Part shown: piece after piece, positions 21,380-32,092 of the stretch | Layout: every line of letters starts with the position of its first letter | Numbering within the stretch: position 1 is the first letter of the stretch | NCBI GenBank assembly: GCA_029582165.1 | Contig: CM055890.1 | Span: forward strand, 7,032,787 to 7,096,786 | Reading direction: 5' to 3' | DNA: 64,000 bases | Origin: Portulaca oleracea | Taxonomy: Eukaryota > Streptophyta > Magnoliopsida > Caryophyllales > Portulacaceae | Translations under genes and position numbers: made by a program | Notes under the pieces: model-generated | Databases searched by the model: none | Seen by the model: only the letters and a program-made list of their open reading frames with translations | Told to the model about the DNA's origin: nothing

Positions 21380-21889
21380 TTGAGTTAGAGGAGTTTGGCG
21401 GAGACGATGTTGATTATTCATCGTTTTTTGCTACAGAAGATGTGTTTGAAAATATAGATGCAGTGGTTGAGTGGGCCAACGAAATAGCTCGGGGAATTGG
21501 TTTTAGGTTTGTAAGGTCTTTATACAAGAGAAAAGATTTAGACAGTCCGATCAGGTGTTACTTAAAGTGTTATAGGTATGGCAAATACCGTGGGAAAATG
21601 ATTGATATGGAAGCAACAGCGACTCGTCGATCAACGTCAACAAAGGCGTGCGATTGTAAATTTGTCATTGTAGCGTGGACTCGTAATGAAACGGAATGGC
21701 GAGTTCGTGTTTGCGATGGAGACCGGGGGAAGCACAATCATCGATTCATCGGAAGGACATCGTCACGGACACCCATTAAACTCTGAGATGAAACAACATG
21801 TGCGTGAAATGACCGACACTGGGTGCACGCCGGCCACGATACAGACATCGCTGACGATAAAGTTCCCTCATTGTAATACAAACGTGAGA

Positions 21890-22491
21890 TAGGGATGGCA
21901 ATGGGGCGGGGAATCCCCGAACCCGTCGGGGCCCCGCCCCGCTCTAGGGAAAAATCTCCGCCCCCATTGGGGATGGGGACGGGGACGGGGACGGGGGCGA
22001 TTTTCCAAAATCCGCTCGGGGACGGGGCGGGGATAGGGAAAAAATTTTCTCCATCCCCGTCCCCATTTTCCCCGCCGAGGTGAATTCCCCGTCCCCATCC
22101 CTGAAAATGTTAAAAATTACCAAATAACCTTTATTCAAATTTAATATATATATTAATGGGAAGGAAAAAGCAGTAATTTTTCAATTTATTCTCACTTGTT
22201 GATGTATTATTGTTTGATTTTGATGTATTATTACTTGAACAAGTTAAATACGTTGTATTTTGAACATGTTAAAAACCGGGTTCGCTTAAAAACTGGTACC
22301 GATTAAAATTTAGTTAAATTTAGGATAGTTTTAAAAAATCCCCGTTGGATCCCAGTTGGGGATGGGGAATCCGCAGGGATAGGGATGGGGCAAGAATCAT
22401 TCTCCGAAGCGGGGATGGGGATGAGTTTTGGGAGTGGGGATGGGGACGGGGGTACACTCCCCCATCCTCGATCCGCCCGGTGCCATCCCTA
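21890..22491. mobile_element. hAT-like MITE inside the transposase gene
   Basis: This 602-bp element has ends TAGGGATGGCA and TGCCATCCCTA and GC-rich GGGGATGGGG arms. It is flanked by the perfect 8-bp duplication ACGTGAGA (21882-21889 and 22492-22499). The 8-bp duplication and TAGGGATGGCA end fit the hAT superfamily. It interrupts the transposase between the FAR1 and DDE domains, adding stops on the coding strand. Confidence 0.93.
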
Positions 22492-24974
22492 ACGTGAGAC
22501 AAATATTCAACGAGCGAGCAAAGATGCGCGTCGAGGGTATGGATGGGAGGACAACTGCCCAACATTGTCTCCATTTGGCGAAAGCTGGCGGGTACGTCTC
22601 TTATACAAACTTTGATGATGATGGCAATCTTCGTCAGCTCTGTTTATGCCACCCGTATTCGTTGAAGTTGCTTCGTACGTACCCGAATGTAATTCTCATC
22701 GACAGTACATACAAGACAAACAAGGCGAAGTGGCCCTTATGCGAGCTGGTAAGCATGACACCAACTAACCAAAACTTCCAGGTTGCTTACTCGTCCATGC
22801 GGGACGAGAAGATGGATTCCTATGAGTGGTTGCTTTGGAAGTTGCATGAGTTGTTGGGTCCCGATGTTACTCCGGGTGTGTTTGTGACGGACAAGGAGTA
22901 TGGGTTGAGTGGAGCTATTGCCAGAGTTTTCCCAAGTGTGCCTCACCTTTTGTGCATATGGCATATTGGGAACGTTGAGGAGAATAGAGTCAACGCACTT
23001 ACTGGGTGGAAGAAGAATGGTTGCGGGCTACATTTCAAACATCATTTCTGGAACCCGATCGTTTATGCCAAGACTATTGACATTTTCGACATGAAGTGGA
23101 TGACTCTCCAAAGCATGTGGATTGGCAAGAACAAAGAAGTTGTGAAGTATCTGAATGATATGTGGATGCCGCATAAGGAGAAATTTGTTTGTGCTTTCAT
23201 TGACAAGGTCCCTCACTTGGGGAACACTACGACTTCCAGGGTGGAGAGCCAGCATTCTACTCTGAAATATTATATCGGAAGTGGGAGAGGAACATTTGAC
23301 CGTGTCTTTGTGAGGATTCACCAACGTTTGGAGAATCAACATACCGAGATTAGGAAAGCGCTTGAACATTCTAGGAGTGTGCACAGATATCATATGGAAT
23401 CTCGATTCTTCAAGCATTTGCACGGGCATGTTTCTCATCATGCCATTGACCTTTTGGCGTTGGAGTTCACGGACATGTTACCGATGAGGACAACTAGAAA
23501 CACAAACAAGTGCGATCACAAGTTGTGGTTAACCCACCACCTTCCGTGTGCGTGTTCTATGATGCACTTGTACGATAATGGGGAGCAGCTGCAGTATACA
23601 CGGATAAATAAGTTCTGGAGACAACTCACAGTTATTGGAGATGGTGACACCCCAGGGTCAAATGATGATCCATCGTCCCGGGACTTGAAAGTGTTTAAGT
23701 TGCTTGTTCAATAGGTTCGGGAGCAAGATCCAGCAGTGATACGCGACGTATCCCAGGTCATCCATGAGAAGTTGAATCCCGAGAGTGTCGATATTCCTGA
23801 TCCAGAGATCAGCCCCCCACGCATCGGGAGACCCAGTACATCCAGATCCACCAGACGTGACCCTAGTGGGTTTGAGTACGGCCGAAGATCGAGTCGGGGT
23901 AGCAAGACTACGACAAACTCATTGAGAAGAAAGGGATCCAGTTCTTCATCCGTCAGGATGGGTGAAATAGGTTTGATTTTAACCAAAAGACATGTGCAGT
24001 TATTTTTAAGACTGATGTGAATTTTAATGTGCGGTTATTTCTAGGATGTGTCTTGATCCATTCCCGTACAAGAACGATGTGCAACATTTCTTTCTACCAT
24101 ATATTGTTGGTTGGACGGATGTTGAGTCCGATGGAAACTGCGGGTTCAAATGCATTGTTGAGGCAGGTTTTGGGGGCCAAGAACAATGGCATACTGTTGG
24201 GAGTACAATGGAAAGTGAATTGTTGGCGCGTCCTAACATGTATTTGGCGGCACACCTTGGGAGTGAGGAGGAGTACAATAAATCGCTCAGTCGGATAAGT
24301 GGTAACATGGTTGGACCAGCAAGGTTTGAATTTTGGATGTCGACTCCTGCAGATTTATTTCCTGCAGCGACAATGTTGAACATTATGTGGATCAACATTG
24401 TAACACCACCTGGTCAGTTTGAGCAGATAGTTGAGACATGTATATCAGTGTTACCCATGAAAGCAAGACCTGGAATGAGAGCACCTGCAAAAATATTAGG
24501 AATAGTGCATGCATACAAGGCTCATTACATTCTTCTTCGTTTACACGACCAGTGCCCTCTACCACCGGTTCATATTGGATGGGCCCGAGGGAGAGACCGT
24601 ACTGTTGAAGGTTGGGATAAGCCGTTTAAGGCTCGTATTGATCAATGGAAAGGTCTTAGGACTGCTCAAATCAGATCTTTGTCTTAGGTATTAAACTATA
24701 TGCTCATATATGTATTTGGTTAACATAACATTGTCTCAATGGTGCTTGTTACAGTCTTGTTCATCTTTTTTTAAGTGGTTAACATAACATTTTAGGTATT
24801 TAATTGCTATTTTTTAAGTGGTTAACATAACATTTTAACGCACAGCAGTAAAACCAGCAATGAAAATGTTCGACAATACATAAAGTCTACGGTACAACCA
24901 CACAAATTTAAACTTACATCAAACTTAAAATGCAAGACAGTAAAACTAGCAATTAAAATGTTCGACACGAATTA

Positions 24975-27050
24975 GAATTAACAACTAATTCTATTCCTCC
25001 TCCTCCTGGTCGTCTTGCTGATTGGGGACCTGGATATTCATTTGGGCGCACCATTGAGCATGCAGATCAGACATAGTTGTGAAAGCGTGATGACTCACTT
25101 GCCATGTCTCTTCGTGAGGATTAGTTGGCTGCAACATCGTATGCGCTAGTTCCGCCCAGATATATGACCACTATGAAAATAATTATAAAATTAAAAAAAT
25201 CGTACAAAATATTGGTTAGCTTATAATTAAGTTAAATATGCAAAACTAATATTATAGTATGATTAGGGGTTTGTACCTGTTCGAGGGACCGTGGTTCATC
25301 GATTGTGGATTGGCTGGTGGAGGTGTTGTTGATCAAAAATTTATGAGAATGCACCACAAACCAATAGTTATATGCATCATCCGCTTCCCACGGCACACGT
25401 TTTGTGCTTGGCAGAGCCGTCAGGGACAACATGTTTCCAAACGGAAACCCCCCATCCCCAAGAAGCGTGGACGTTGACGTTAACTCATCAAACTTCACTT
25501 TTTACGGCCCCTTCGCCGGTCGTTCAACTTTCCTAGGGCGGGGCAACGTTGGGGGACATGTTGTCGGTGCCCTATCTGACGGACAACGCGACCAGGCATG
25601 TACAACTCTGTCACGTCATATGCACGAATGGGGCCCTATGTACAACGTCCTCTGGCGGGTCCTGTAAGGTGTACCTCCATAAGGGCACCAACACACCTGA
25701 TCGGTCGTCAACGTGTCCAGGGAGGCCCTCAATGCCCGAAGGCGTTGCTCTGATCTAACCAAGTGTTAGGAAACCCCTTGCGCGCGAGGCCCCTGAACCG
25801 GTTGCTCACTATGTGGCCTAAATGAGGGAAAGTACTCATATATCCAGGCCTGCAAAAGGGTCAAACACCCAGCTATCTTCGTTGTCCCAGCCCTGCTCTC
25901 CATCCCTAAGTGTCGATACAGGTATGCTAGTGTAATCGTACCCCAAGCAACTGTATCGACATGATCAGTGCTAGGCCACCGATGTGGACGAATTATATCC
26001 CTCGATTTGTCCACGAGGATAGTGTTTCCCAGGAAGCTCAACAACCATGCCCGTGTCCTATAGGGAATGGGGTACCTGGGCGAAACAACAATCGCCCTCA
26101 AATCAACATCAATCATGGCGCCCTTGTCATAAGTGCCCACTTGCTTTAGTTCCGGTATAGGCTTCATGAAAATAGCCGGCACGAACTCGTTAACCGTTGT
26201 CCGATCAAGACAATCAGGCATCACACCATCAACTGGAAGACCGAAAATGTGTTCCACATCATGCAGCATGATTGTCATTTCACCAAAGGGAAGGTGAAAT
26301 GTGTTCGTGTCGGGTTGCCACCTCTCAACGAAGGCCGAGATCAGTGTCATATCGATGTTTTCATACATTAAGTCTACCAAAACGGTGATTTGGACCTGTT
26401 CCAGTGCAGTCCGACATACGGGATCCATTGAGGACTTCATTTACCTCAACTCCCTCAACGCATTCCTCTTCGTCACGCACTCAAGAACTGCTGTCGGCGA
26501 ACGCTCCCGACCATCCCATATTACCCGAGCGATGTGACCTCCAAAGCTCGGTATAATGTCCCCCAATTGTGGTCCCCCGGGAACATTACGGTCAATCTTC
26601 CAGTTGTCATCATTTCTCCGGCTCTTCTTACTCTGCCTGCTGCTGCTGCTGCTCGCCCCAGCCTCACCACCTGCCTGTCCCCCATGTCGAAGTGGGGCAA
26701 ACCTCCTTGATGCATCTCTCAACGGCTCGAACCTCGTTCGCCTGTGAACTGAAGTAGGAGGGGGCGCTACAGAAGTAGGGACTTCAGACTCTGTCCCATC
26801 TTCCCCCGTTGTCTCCGTGTCGGTTGAGTAATCAATATGTTCATTGATATGGTCAATGAAGCCTTGTGTCGGTATGCGTGTCCTCGGTGAGCCAATCGCA
26901 TCATCAGGTGCTCGGTACCTGCCTCGGCGGACGTCGTCTTGCAGCGATCACATTACGTTTGTGCGGGTTCCCAAATTCACCACCCCTCCAACCAGACGGA
27001 AGCTGGTTCGACCTATCTAGAAACCCGGGAGCCTTGCCCTTGCCTGTCAT
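24975..27050 (-). pseudogene. Plant mobile domain (MAIN-like) gene carried by the MULE
   Basis: It reads from an ATG at 27050 (MTGKGKAPGFLDRSNQLPS). A frameshift near 26920 leads into an acidic linker and NVPGGPQLGDIIPSFGGHIA. An in-frame TAA at 26441 could also be a GAG/GTAAAT splice donor. The core follows (26440-25766) with LISAFVERWQPDTNTFHLPF and GEMTIMLHDVEHIFGLPVDG, the signature of the plant mobile domain (PMD, aminotransferase-like) family. Further frame changes run through TLTTDQVCWCPYGGTPYRT and GRVVRQIGHR to a last segment at 25498-25232 (NYWFVVHSHKFL) and a probable acidic C-terminus near 25000. Host PMD proteins (MAIN, MAIL1) act in the nucleus in silencing and genome stability, and PMD copies are known inside MULEs and Ty3/gypsy elements. 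It converges with the transposase gene. Several lesions suggest it is dead. Confidence 0.82.
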
Positions 27051-27437
27051 TTTAGATCACCAGCATAATAACAAAATAAATATTTAAATATACACAACTG
27101 CTTATAAGGAAAATTCATCGTTCCTAAACCGTAGAAACCCAAAACCCAAAACCCTAAATTACCAAAACCCTGAACAGTACAACCTATACTTTCCTTGTTG
27201 CATTATGTTTAAAAAATTTTAAATTAGGGCTTCCTTAAATTATTGTCTCGCTAAATACATACGTGAAATTCATAAACTAACTTAAGTCTACACTAACTCA
27301 AAATTTTCTAAACATCACTGCATCCCTAAACCCTAAATCTAAACTACAATTTTTAACACTATAAATTATTTTTAACACTCTATTATTTACACTCTACACG
27401 AAACAAACTATTTTTATGTACTCTATACATTTAAAAT

Positions 27438-27464
27438 CTAAACCCTAAACCCTAAATCCTAAAC
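27438..27464 (-). repeat. Telomere-like CCCTAAA run near the right MULE end
   Basis: AAACCCTAAACCCTAAATCC-type sequence, inverted relative to the TTTAGGG run at 21047-21070. Related AAACCC strings lie at about 27127-27165. Confidence 0.75.
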
Positions 27465-27810
27465 AATAATTTCTTAATTACAATAACTTTTTTTTTAATT
27501 TTTAAACCTACAACGATAGTATATAAACTAACAAACTTATTTAATATATATTAACAATAACTTATTACCATTAATATATATAAGTTAATAATATTAAGAT
27601 TAATTATTAAAATTATTAACATTAACTTACATTAACAACAATAATAACAATTATATTAACAATAATATTAATTATAATATAATTTTTAAAACATTATCGA
27701 CAGCAAAATTACAATTATATTATCAAAATTACAATTAACATTATAATTATTAATAATATTATATTTATAATTATTAACATTATTATTAACAATAAAATAA
27801 TTAAAAAAAC
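27465..27810. repeat. AT-rich (TAA/ATTAAC)n block, mirror of 20500-21290
   Basis: Low-complexity ATTAATAATAT and AACAATAAT sequence with no gene. It occupies the same relative place as the (TTA)n block next to the left end. Confidence 0.6.
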
Positions 27811-27915
27811 CAGGACCATTGGTGCCGCGTGACCCACGCAGCAAACCGCGGCCGGCTGCCGCGTCAAGTCGCCGGCAAACCGCCGCCATTGCCGCGTGAG
27901 CAAGCCGGCAAACCA

Positions 27916-28054
27916 CGGCCGGTGCCGCGCGTCTGGGCCGGCAAATCGCGGCCGACTTGCCGCACGCCGATCTCGGCAATGGTCGCAGCCTTGCCGAGAT
28001 CGGCATGCGGCAAGCCGGCCGCGGTTTGCCGGCCCAGACGCGCGGCACCGGCCG
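27916..28054. repeat. 64-bp-arm GC-rich hairpin in the MULE
   Basis: The arms 27916-27979 and 27991-28054 are complementary at 61 of 64 positions, with an 11-base spacer TGGTCGCAGCC. The arms carry repeats such as CCGGCAAAC, GTGCCGCG and TTGCCGCA, also seen in looser form at 27830-27915 and near the left end at 20360-20475. Confidence 0.92.
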
Positions 28055-28109
28055 TTTCTCCGACAAAAACGTCGATTCTTCTATTTTTTTTTTTCAAATT
28101 CAAATTTCA

Positions 28110-28332
28110 CAATTGTGAACACATAAAACTTACAAGAATTTTGTCGATTTCAATCCCCGGGAAGATGTTGATGTGGTGGCGTCCCTCGTCGTTGTTGGTT
28201 GAGAGCGTTTTTTAGAGAGATAAACTAGAGAGAAGGTGGAGAGTGAGATTATGAGGGTGAAGGGCGTAACTGGAAATTATAATGAAAATGTGGGCGACAA
28301 TAGTAAAATGGTGGGTGACAAATAGTATTTGG
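28110..28332 (-). repeat. Right terminal inverted repeat region of the MULE
   Basis: The minus strand starts CCAAATACTATTTGTCACCC and leads through a CT-rich segment (CTCACTCTCCACCTTCTCTC) like the left end. It is the likely promoter side of the PMD gene. Confidence 0.6.
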
Positions 28333-28790
28333 GAAATTAAATTTAACACAATCAAAGAAAGGTAAAAGTTTGCTACAATCTCTAACTATTCTATAAGCCG
28401 TTGGACTAATCCATTGTCCATTTTGAATGCATTCGATGACTGCCTTGCAGTCAGACTCTATCTCAATCTTCCTCCAACCCTTCTCTTTTGTCAGTTTCAT
28501 TCTACATCTCAATGCACCAGCTTCCATCTCTTCAACCCCCCAGGCTGTCTCGATTGATTCTGCTGCAACAACAATGGCATCATACCAACAAGTATCATCC
28601 CCCCCAGAACAACGTTTTCTTTTAGTCCTTTCAACCAATCAATACGGCCCCGGAGAGCAGCTTTTGCTGAAACTCTGAGCAGTTTCTTGAAAACTCGCTT
28701 CGGTTTCATACCTTGCTATCATACCCCAACCTCCTTTGCCTTGATTACCAATTGATGCATAAGAGGTTAAAGCTACGTAATATATAATGG
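28333..28790 (-). pseudogene. LINE RNase H-like domain (5' half, separated by the MULE)
   Basis: The minus strand reads, with frame changes, [11 protein letters not shown], then [37 protein letters not shown] and LLPFFDCVKFNF. The alternating Glu/Asp pattern (E in EAGAL, D in ESDCKAV) is that of the RNase H-like domain at the C-terminus of plant L1 ORF2 (RVT_3). The reading stops making sense exactly at the MULE border and resumes at 20057. The LINE 5' parts are missing. Confidence 0.75.
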
Positions 28791-29282
28791 AAAATAATAA
28801 GAAAATAGAATTGTCACGTAGTTGTTGCCGTAACAGTTTTTTCAAAAAAAAAAAAAAAGAAGCACCCTTCTTAAGACAAAAAAATAAAATTAAAGTATTA
28901 ATCCATAATCGTTATGGTCATGAAATAAAATAAACTCAAATGATAGTTTAATCGATAAAAAAATATTTTTATAAGATTGGATTATAATTATTATAAAATT
29001 ACTCTAGAAAATAAATAACGTAAAATTATTGAAATATTATCCGTATATTGCACGGGATATTATAGACTTCTTCATAGTTAACAAATAAGTCCTTGAAAAA
29101 AATAATTTTTAATTAATTATACATAATTTTCACAATTTAAAAATCAAAATTTAATACTTTTGAAAATTAATAAAATTGACGTATGAGATTCGATCATACC
29201 ACATATACAGTATACATTGCAGGAATTACCGTAATTGCCATAAGCTGAAAATTATCATACCTTTTTTATTTTTAAAAACATA
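28791..29282. other. AT-rich stretch, no gene seen
   Basis: A poly-A run at 28842-28858 and general AT-rich sequence. A weak hairpin-like string CCGTATATTGCACGGG at 29041 recalls the Helitron-like ends at 10877 and 10977 but lacks CTAG. Confidence 0.4.
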
Positions 29283-29531
29283 CTACCTCCGTTCCATATT
29301 AACTGTCGTCTTTGAAAATTATGCAGTCAAATTTTAAAAAGTTTAACCATAAATTTCTCAATATATACAGTGAGTTGTTATATAGAATTACCATTCGTAA
29401 TGAAAAATACTATCATAAAAGTATAATATCGTAATTGTTAATAATATATTATGTAAGAAATAATCAATTAAAAAGTAATATTAGAAACCGTAAAAGTCAA
29501 AATTAAGACAATTAATATGGAAGGGAGGGAG
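29283..29531. mobile_element. Stowaway-like MITE
   Basis: Left end CTACCTCCGTTCCATATTAA is mirrored by ...TTAATATGGAAGGGAGGGAG at the right, flanked by TA on both sides. About 249 bp, noncoding, related in sequence to 11911-12115. Confidence 0.85.
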
Positions 29532-29533
29532 TA

Positions 29534-29996
29534 CTAGCAGTGAGACAATAGTTGCCATCAATCAGTCAACACGCATGTGGCACACCTCGTTTTTCTACTC
29601 TGAATTTAAAATGGCTGTCACACAACATATCATAACATTTATCCTCTCATTGGCCTGGAGTTTTAAGATAGTTTTTTCCTATAAACAATACAAACATGTA
29701 CCTCGAAGTTAATCAATAATTGCAGCCTTGTAGGCAACCTCGTCGCTTTCTTAGCCAAGTCACATCAATTCAAAATAATAGTGGAATGATATTTTTGCAG
29801 TTTCCATTTTATCATGTTAATTTAATGTAAACACAATACCACTCAAATGTTTAATTATATTTAATTTAATGTAATTTTGTAAGTTGTATATAATTTTACT
29901 CATGAAAAAAAAATGTTCGACTTTTTACCATCTTAAAGATAACTTTAGTTTTTTAACTTTTAATATTGCATATTATAAAAAAAATTGCATCACTAT
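29534..29996. other. AT-rich intergenic stretch, no gene seen
   Basis: No open frame with recognisable content. Confidence 0.4.
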
Positions 29997-30797
29997 GGCC
30001 TTGTTTGATTACAAACTTTTTGAATTAGCTCTTAGTTTTATGAACGCTATTGATTTTTTTTACCTTGGTAAAAAAACTACTTGAAGCATTTGGTAACTAA
30101 TTTTTTATATTACTTTTTTGGACCCATAAATCTACTTTTCAAAAAGCTAGTTATGAAACTTTTTAAAAGTGTCTTTAACATTTTAACATTATAATTACTT
30201 TAATACCTCTCATCCCTTCAACAAAATTACATTAAATAGTAAATTATTAATTAATGAATATGTTTAATTATATTTGCTTATTATTTAATACAAAATGATC
30301 AATGTGTGGTTATGGTATTGTTTTTATTTATTAATTAATATATCTAATTAAATTTTTTTATTGAATTAGTTAAACAATTATTAATTTTATTATCTCTAGC
30401 CATATAATAAAATTTTTGAGATCACAAATAATAATCATTAAATGGCATTGAATATAATGGAATTACCAACAATATAATTATGTTGAATGACAATGTAATT
30501 ATTACATAATATCAAATATTACAAACAATATACTTAGCACAAAATATTAAATGTCACAAATGTATATTAAGGAAAATTTTATTCAATCATTATAAGCTTA
30601 TAACTAATTTTAAAACATATGCAAAAATACAACAAAGACTACATGCTATGGGCATAAATGGAATTTCACAAATATACATTTTTACAAACAACTATTTTAC
30701 TAAACACCTTTCCGCAAACAGTTAACCTAAACAGTTTAGTCAAGCAACTAATTAATCCAAACAGCTAACAACTACTGGCCAATTGCCAAACATGGCC
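29997..30797. mobile_element. Probable hAT-type MITE
   Basis: Left GGCCTTGTTTGATTAC and right CAATTGCCAAACATGGCC are imperfect inverted ends. The subterminal region near the right end (AACAGCTAACAACTACTGG) is typical of nonautonomous hAT elements. No clear target duplication was found, so the borders are approximate. Confidence 0.5.
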
Positions 30798-31171
30798 TAT
30801 ATTTTATAAGAATATTTGTCATAACAAATCTAATGATATTAATTTTACATTTCAAATCACGTATATATATATATTTTATTATTAGTGGAACAAGAGCTTC
30901 TAGTGCAAGTGACATTGAAGTAGGAATACTATTCTCCTCATAAAGGTTCGAGTTATGGCAATAATAATTTCCTTTGATGAAAATTGTTGGTACTCTTAGA
31001 GGTTAATTGTTGACTTAGTTTGATGTTACAATACCTATTGTTCTGCTTGTTAATATGTTGAACTTACACTATAAAAAGGCCCAATAGATGTACTAACCTA
31101 TCGTTACAGAAACAAAATTTATAATTTAATAATCAAAGATGATAAAATACTACTACAAAATAGAAATTCGA
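30798..31171. other. Intergenic, no gene seen
   Basis: AT-rich. It contains the left copy (31073-31092) of a 20-bp direct repeat whose right copy is at 31867-31886. Confidence 0.4.
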
Positions 31172-31853
31172 TTATGAACCCGGGTGCACGATGCTCCATA
31201 CACCCAGCCTATTTTCGCACGTGAAGAAACCCGGGAAGAGGCGCGAAAGAAGCCCAGAAAAAGAATGAAAGCCCGCAGTGAGAAGAAGGTTGGTGTATCA
31301 GCGTTGATGTTCAGGATTATGAGTATTCAAGTTCTAGGTCCTGAGCATACTTGTTCTAAGATATGAACATTAATGTTTAGAGTTATGAGTAATGATATTC
31401 ACGATTATGAACATGGTATTTTATGAGTATATGTACTTGTAGGTAATGAGCATACAAGTACTAGATTATAAGCAAATTTGTTGTAGATCGAGTATGAACA
31501 TTGATGTTCAGGCTTATGAGCACAGTAATTGTAGGTTAATAACACAGTAGTTGTAGATCATGAATATTAGTCTTCACAATTATGAGCGAAGTTTAGATTT
31601 TATGAACATACTACTTATAGGTAATGAGCATACATGTTCTAGATTATGAGCAAACTTGTTGTAAGATATGAACATTGGTGTTCAGGCTTATGAGTAATGA
31701 CAGTTAGGATTATGAATATGTAGTTACAAGGTATGAGCATACAACGCGCCCCTTTATTGGGTCGTGGATCTGGGCCATGGAAGATGCTGGAGCAAAGGGG
31801 CGCCGATGTCACATAGTCCGGGCTCCCCATACTCCGTGCACCAAGGCTCACGA
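31172..31853. mobile_element. Possible TIR element built of degenerate ATGAGCATAC-type repeats
   Basis: Ends TGAACCCGGGTGCACGATGC and, inverted, TGAGCCTTGGTGCACGGAGT are similar. Between them about 450 bp (31300-31745) consists of degenerate repeats of phrases such as TTATGAGCATAC, GTTCTAGATTATGAGCA and GATATGAACATTG. Candidate direct repeats CTACTACAAAA flank it (31150-31160, 31860-31870). No protein recognised; the class is uncertain. Confidence 0.45.
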
Positions 31854-32092
31854 CTGACGCTACTACAAAAAGGCCCAATAGATGTATCACAGTACGTGTC
31901 TCTTACCAACAAATACTCTCAGAGTCTCAGGTGTTGTGCTTTTTCAATCAGGTAGGTCTTTCTTAACAGCCCATTGCCGAAAAAGATCGAGAGTTGTTAT
32001 TAACTTTTACATACATTTATAATATAATAATTTGAAGATATAAAGAAAGATGGTTAATAAACTAAGCACACTAGATGCATCCTTAAGAAGAA

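Larger units (their letters stand above)
20240..24687 (+). pseudogene. FAR1-type MULE transposase with C-terminal OTU-like protease domain
   Basis: Proposed exon 1 is 20240-20278 (MSREGDKSSEEEE then GTTAGT donor). Exon 2 starts after CTGCAG at 21380. A FAR1-type zinc domain follows (CYLKC, CDCKF, HNH), then a frameshift near 21750 and a 602-bp hAT MITE insertion at 21890. Coding resumes with the MULE DDE domain: Asp in LIDSTYK near 22701, Asp in FVTDKE near 22890, CIWHI, Glu in SRVESQH near 23244. A SWIM-like finger follows (CDH...LPCAC, about 23511-23555). After an in-frame TAG at 23712 the frame goes on to about 23957. A short intron then leads to exon 3 (24043-24687), an OTU-like cysteine protease: DGNC nucleophile motif near 24130 and HYILLRL histidine near 24522. 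The transposase cuts and pastes the element; the OTU part could act on ubiquitin or a similar modifier, which is inference. Confidence 0.85.
20058..28332. mobile_element. 8.3-kb Mutator-like element (MULE) carrying transposase-OTU and PMD genes
   Basis: Left end GGGCTTTGATATTCGTCGCC and the right end on the other strand share terminal similarity (TATTYGTCRCCC...TTTTACTAATGTCG(T/C)CC). The flanks AAAACTAAA (20049-20057) and GAAATTAAA (28333-28341) match at 7 of 9 positions, a plausible decayed 9-bp target duplication. Removing 20058-28332 restores a LINE RNase H reading (VKFNF to FSFCKRRC), which independently supports the borders. Inside are a plus-strand FAR1/MULE transposase gene with an OTU-like tail, a minus-strand plant mobile domain gene, GC-rich subterminal blocks, (TTA)n blocks and telomere-like repeats in mirror-image order at the two ends. 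Both genes carry lesions, so the copy is probably immobile now. Confidence 0.85.

Noticed and set aside
21895..22098. Open frames rich in GMGTGTG or PRPRP
   Set aside because: They are translations of GGGGAC/GGGGAT tracts in the hAT MITE.
27686..28215. Arg/Pro/Ala-rich overlapping open frames on both strands
   Set aside because: They come from the GC-rich hairpin and its repeats. Every frame is open because of composition and symmetry.
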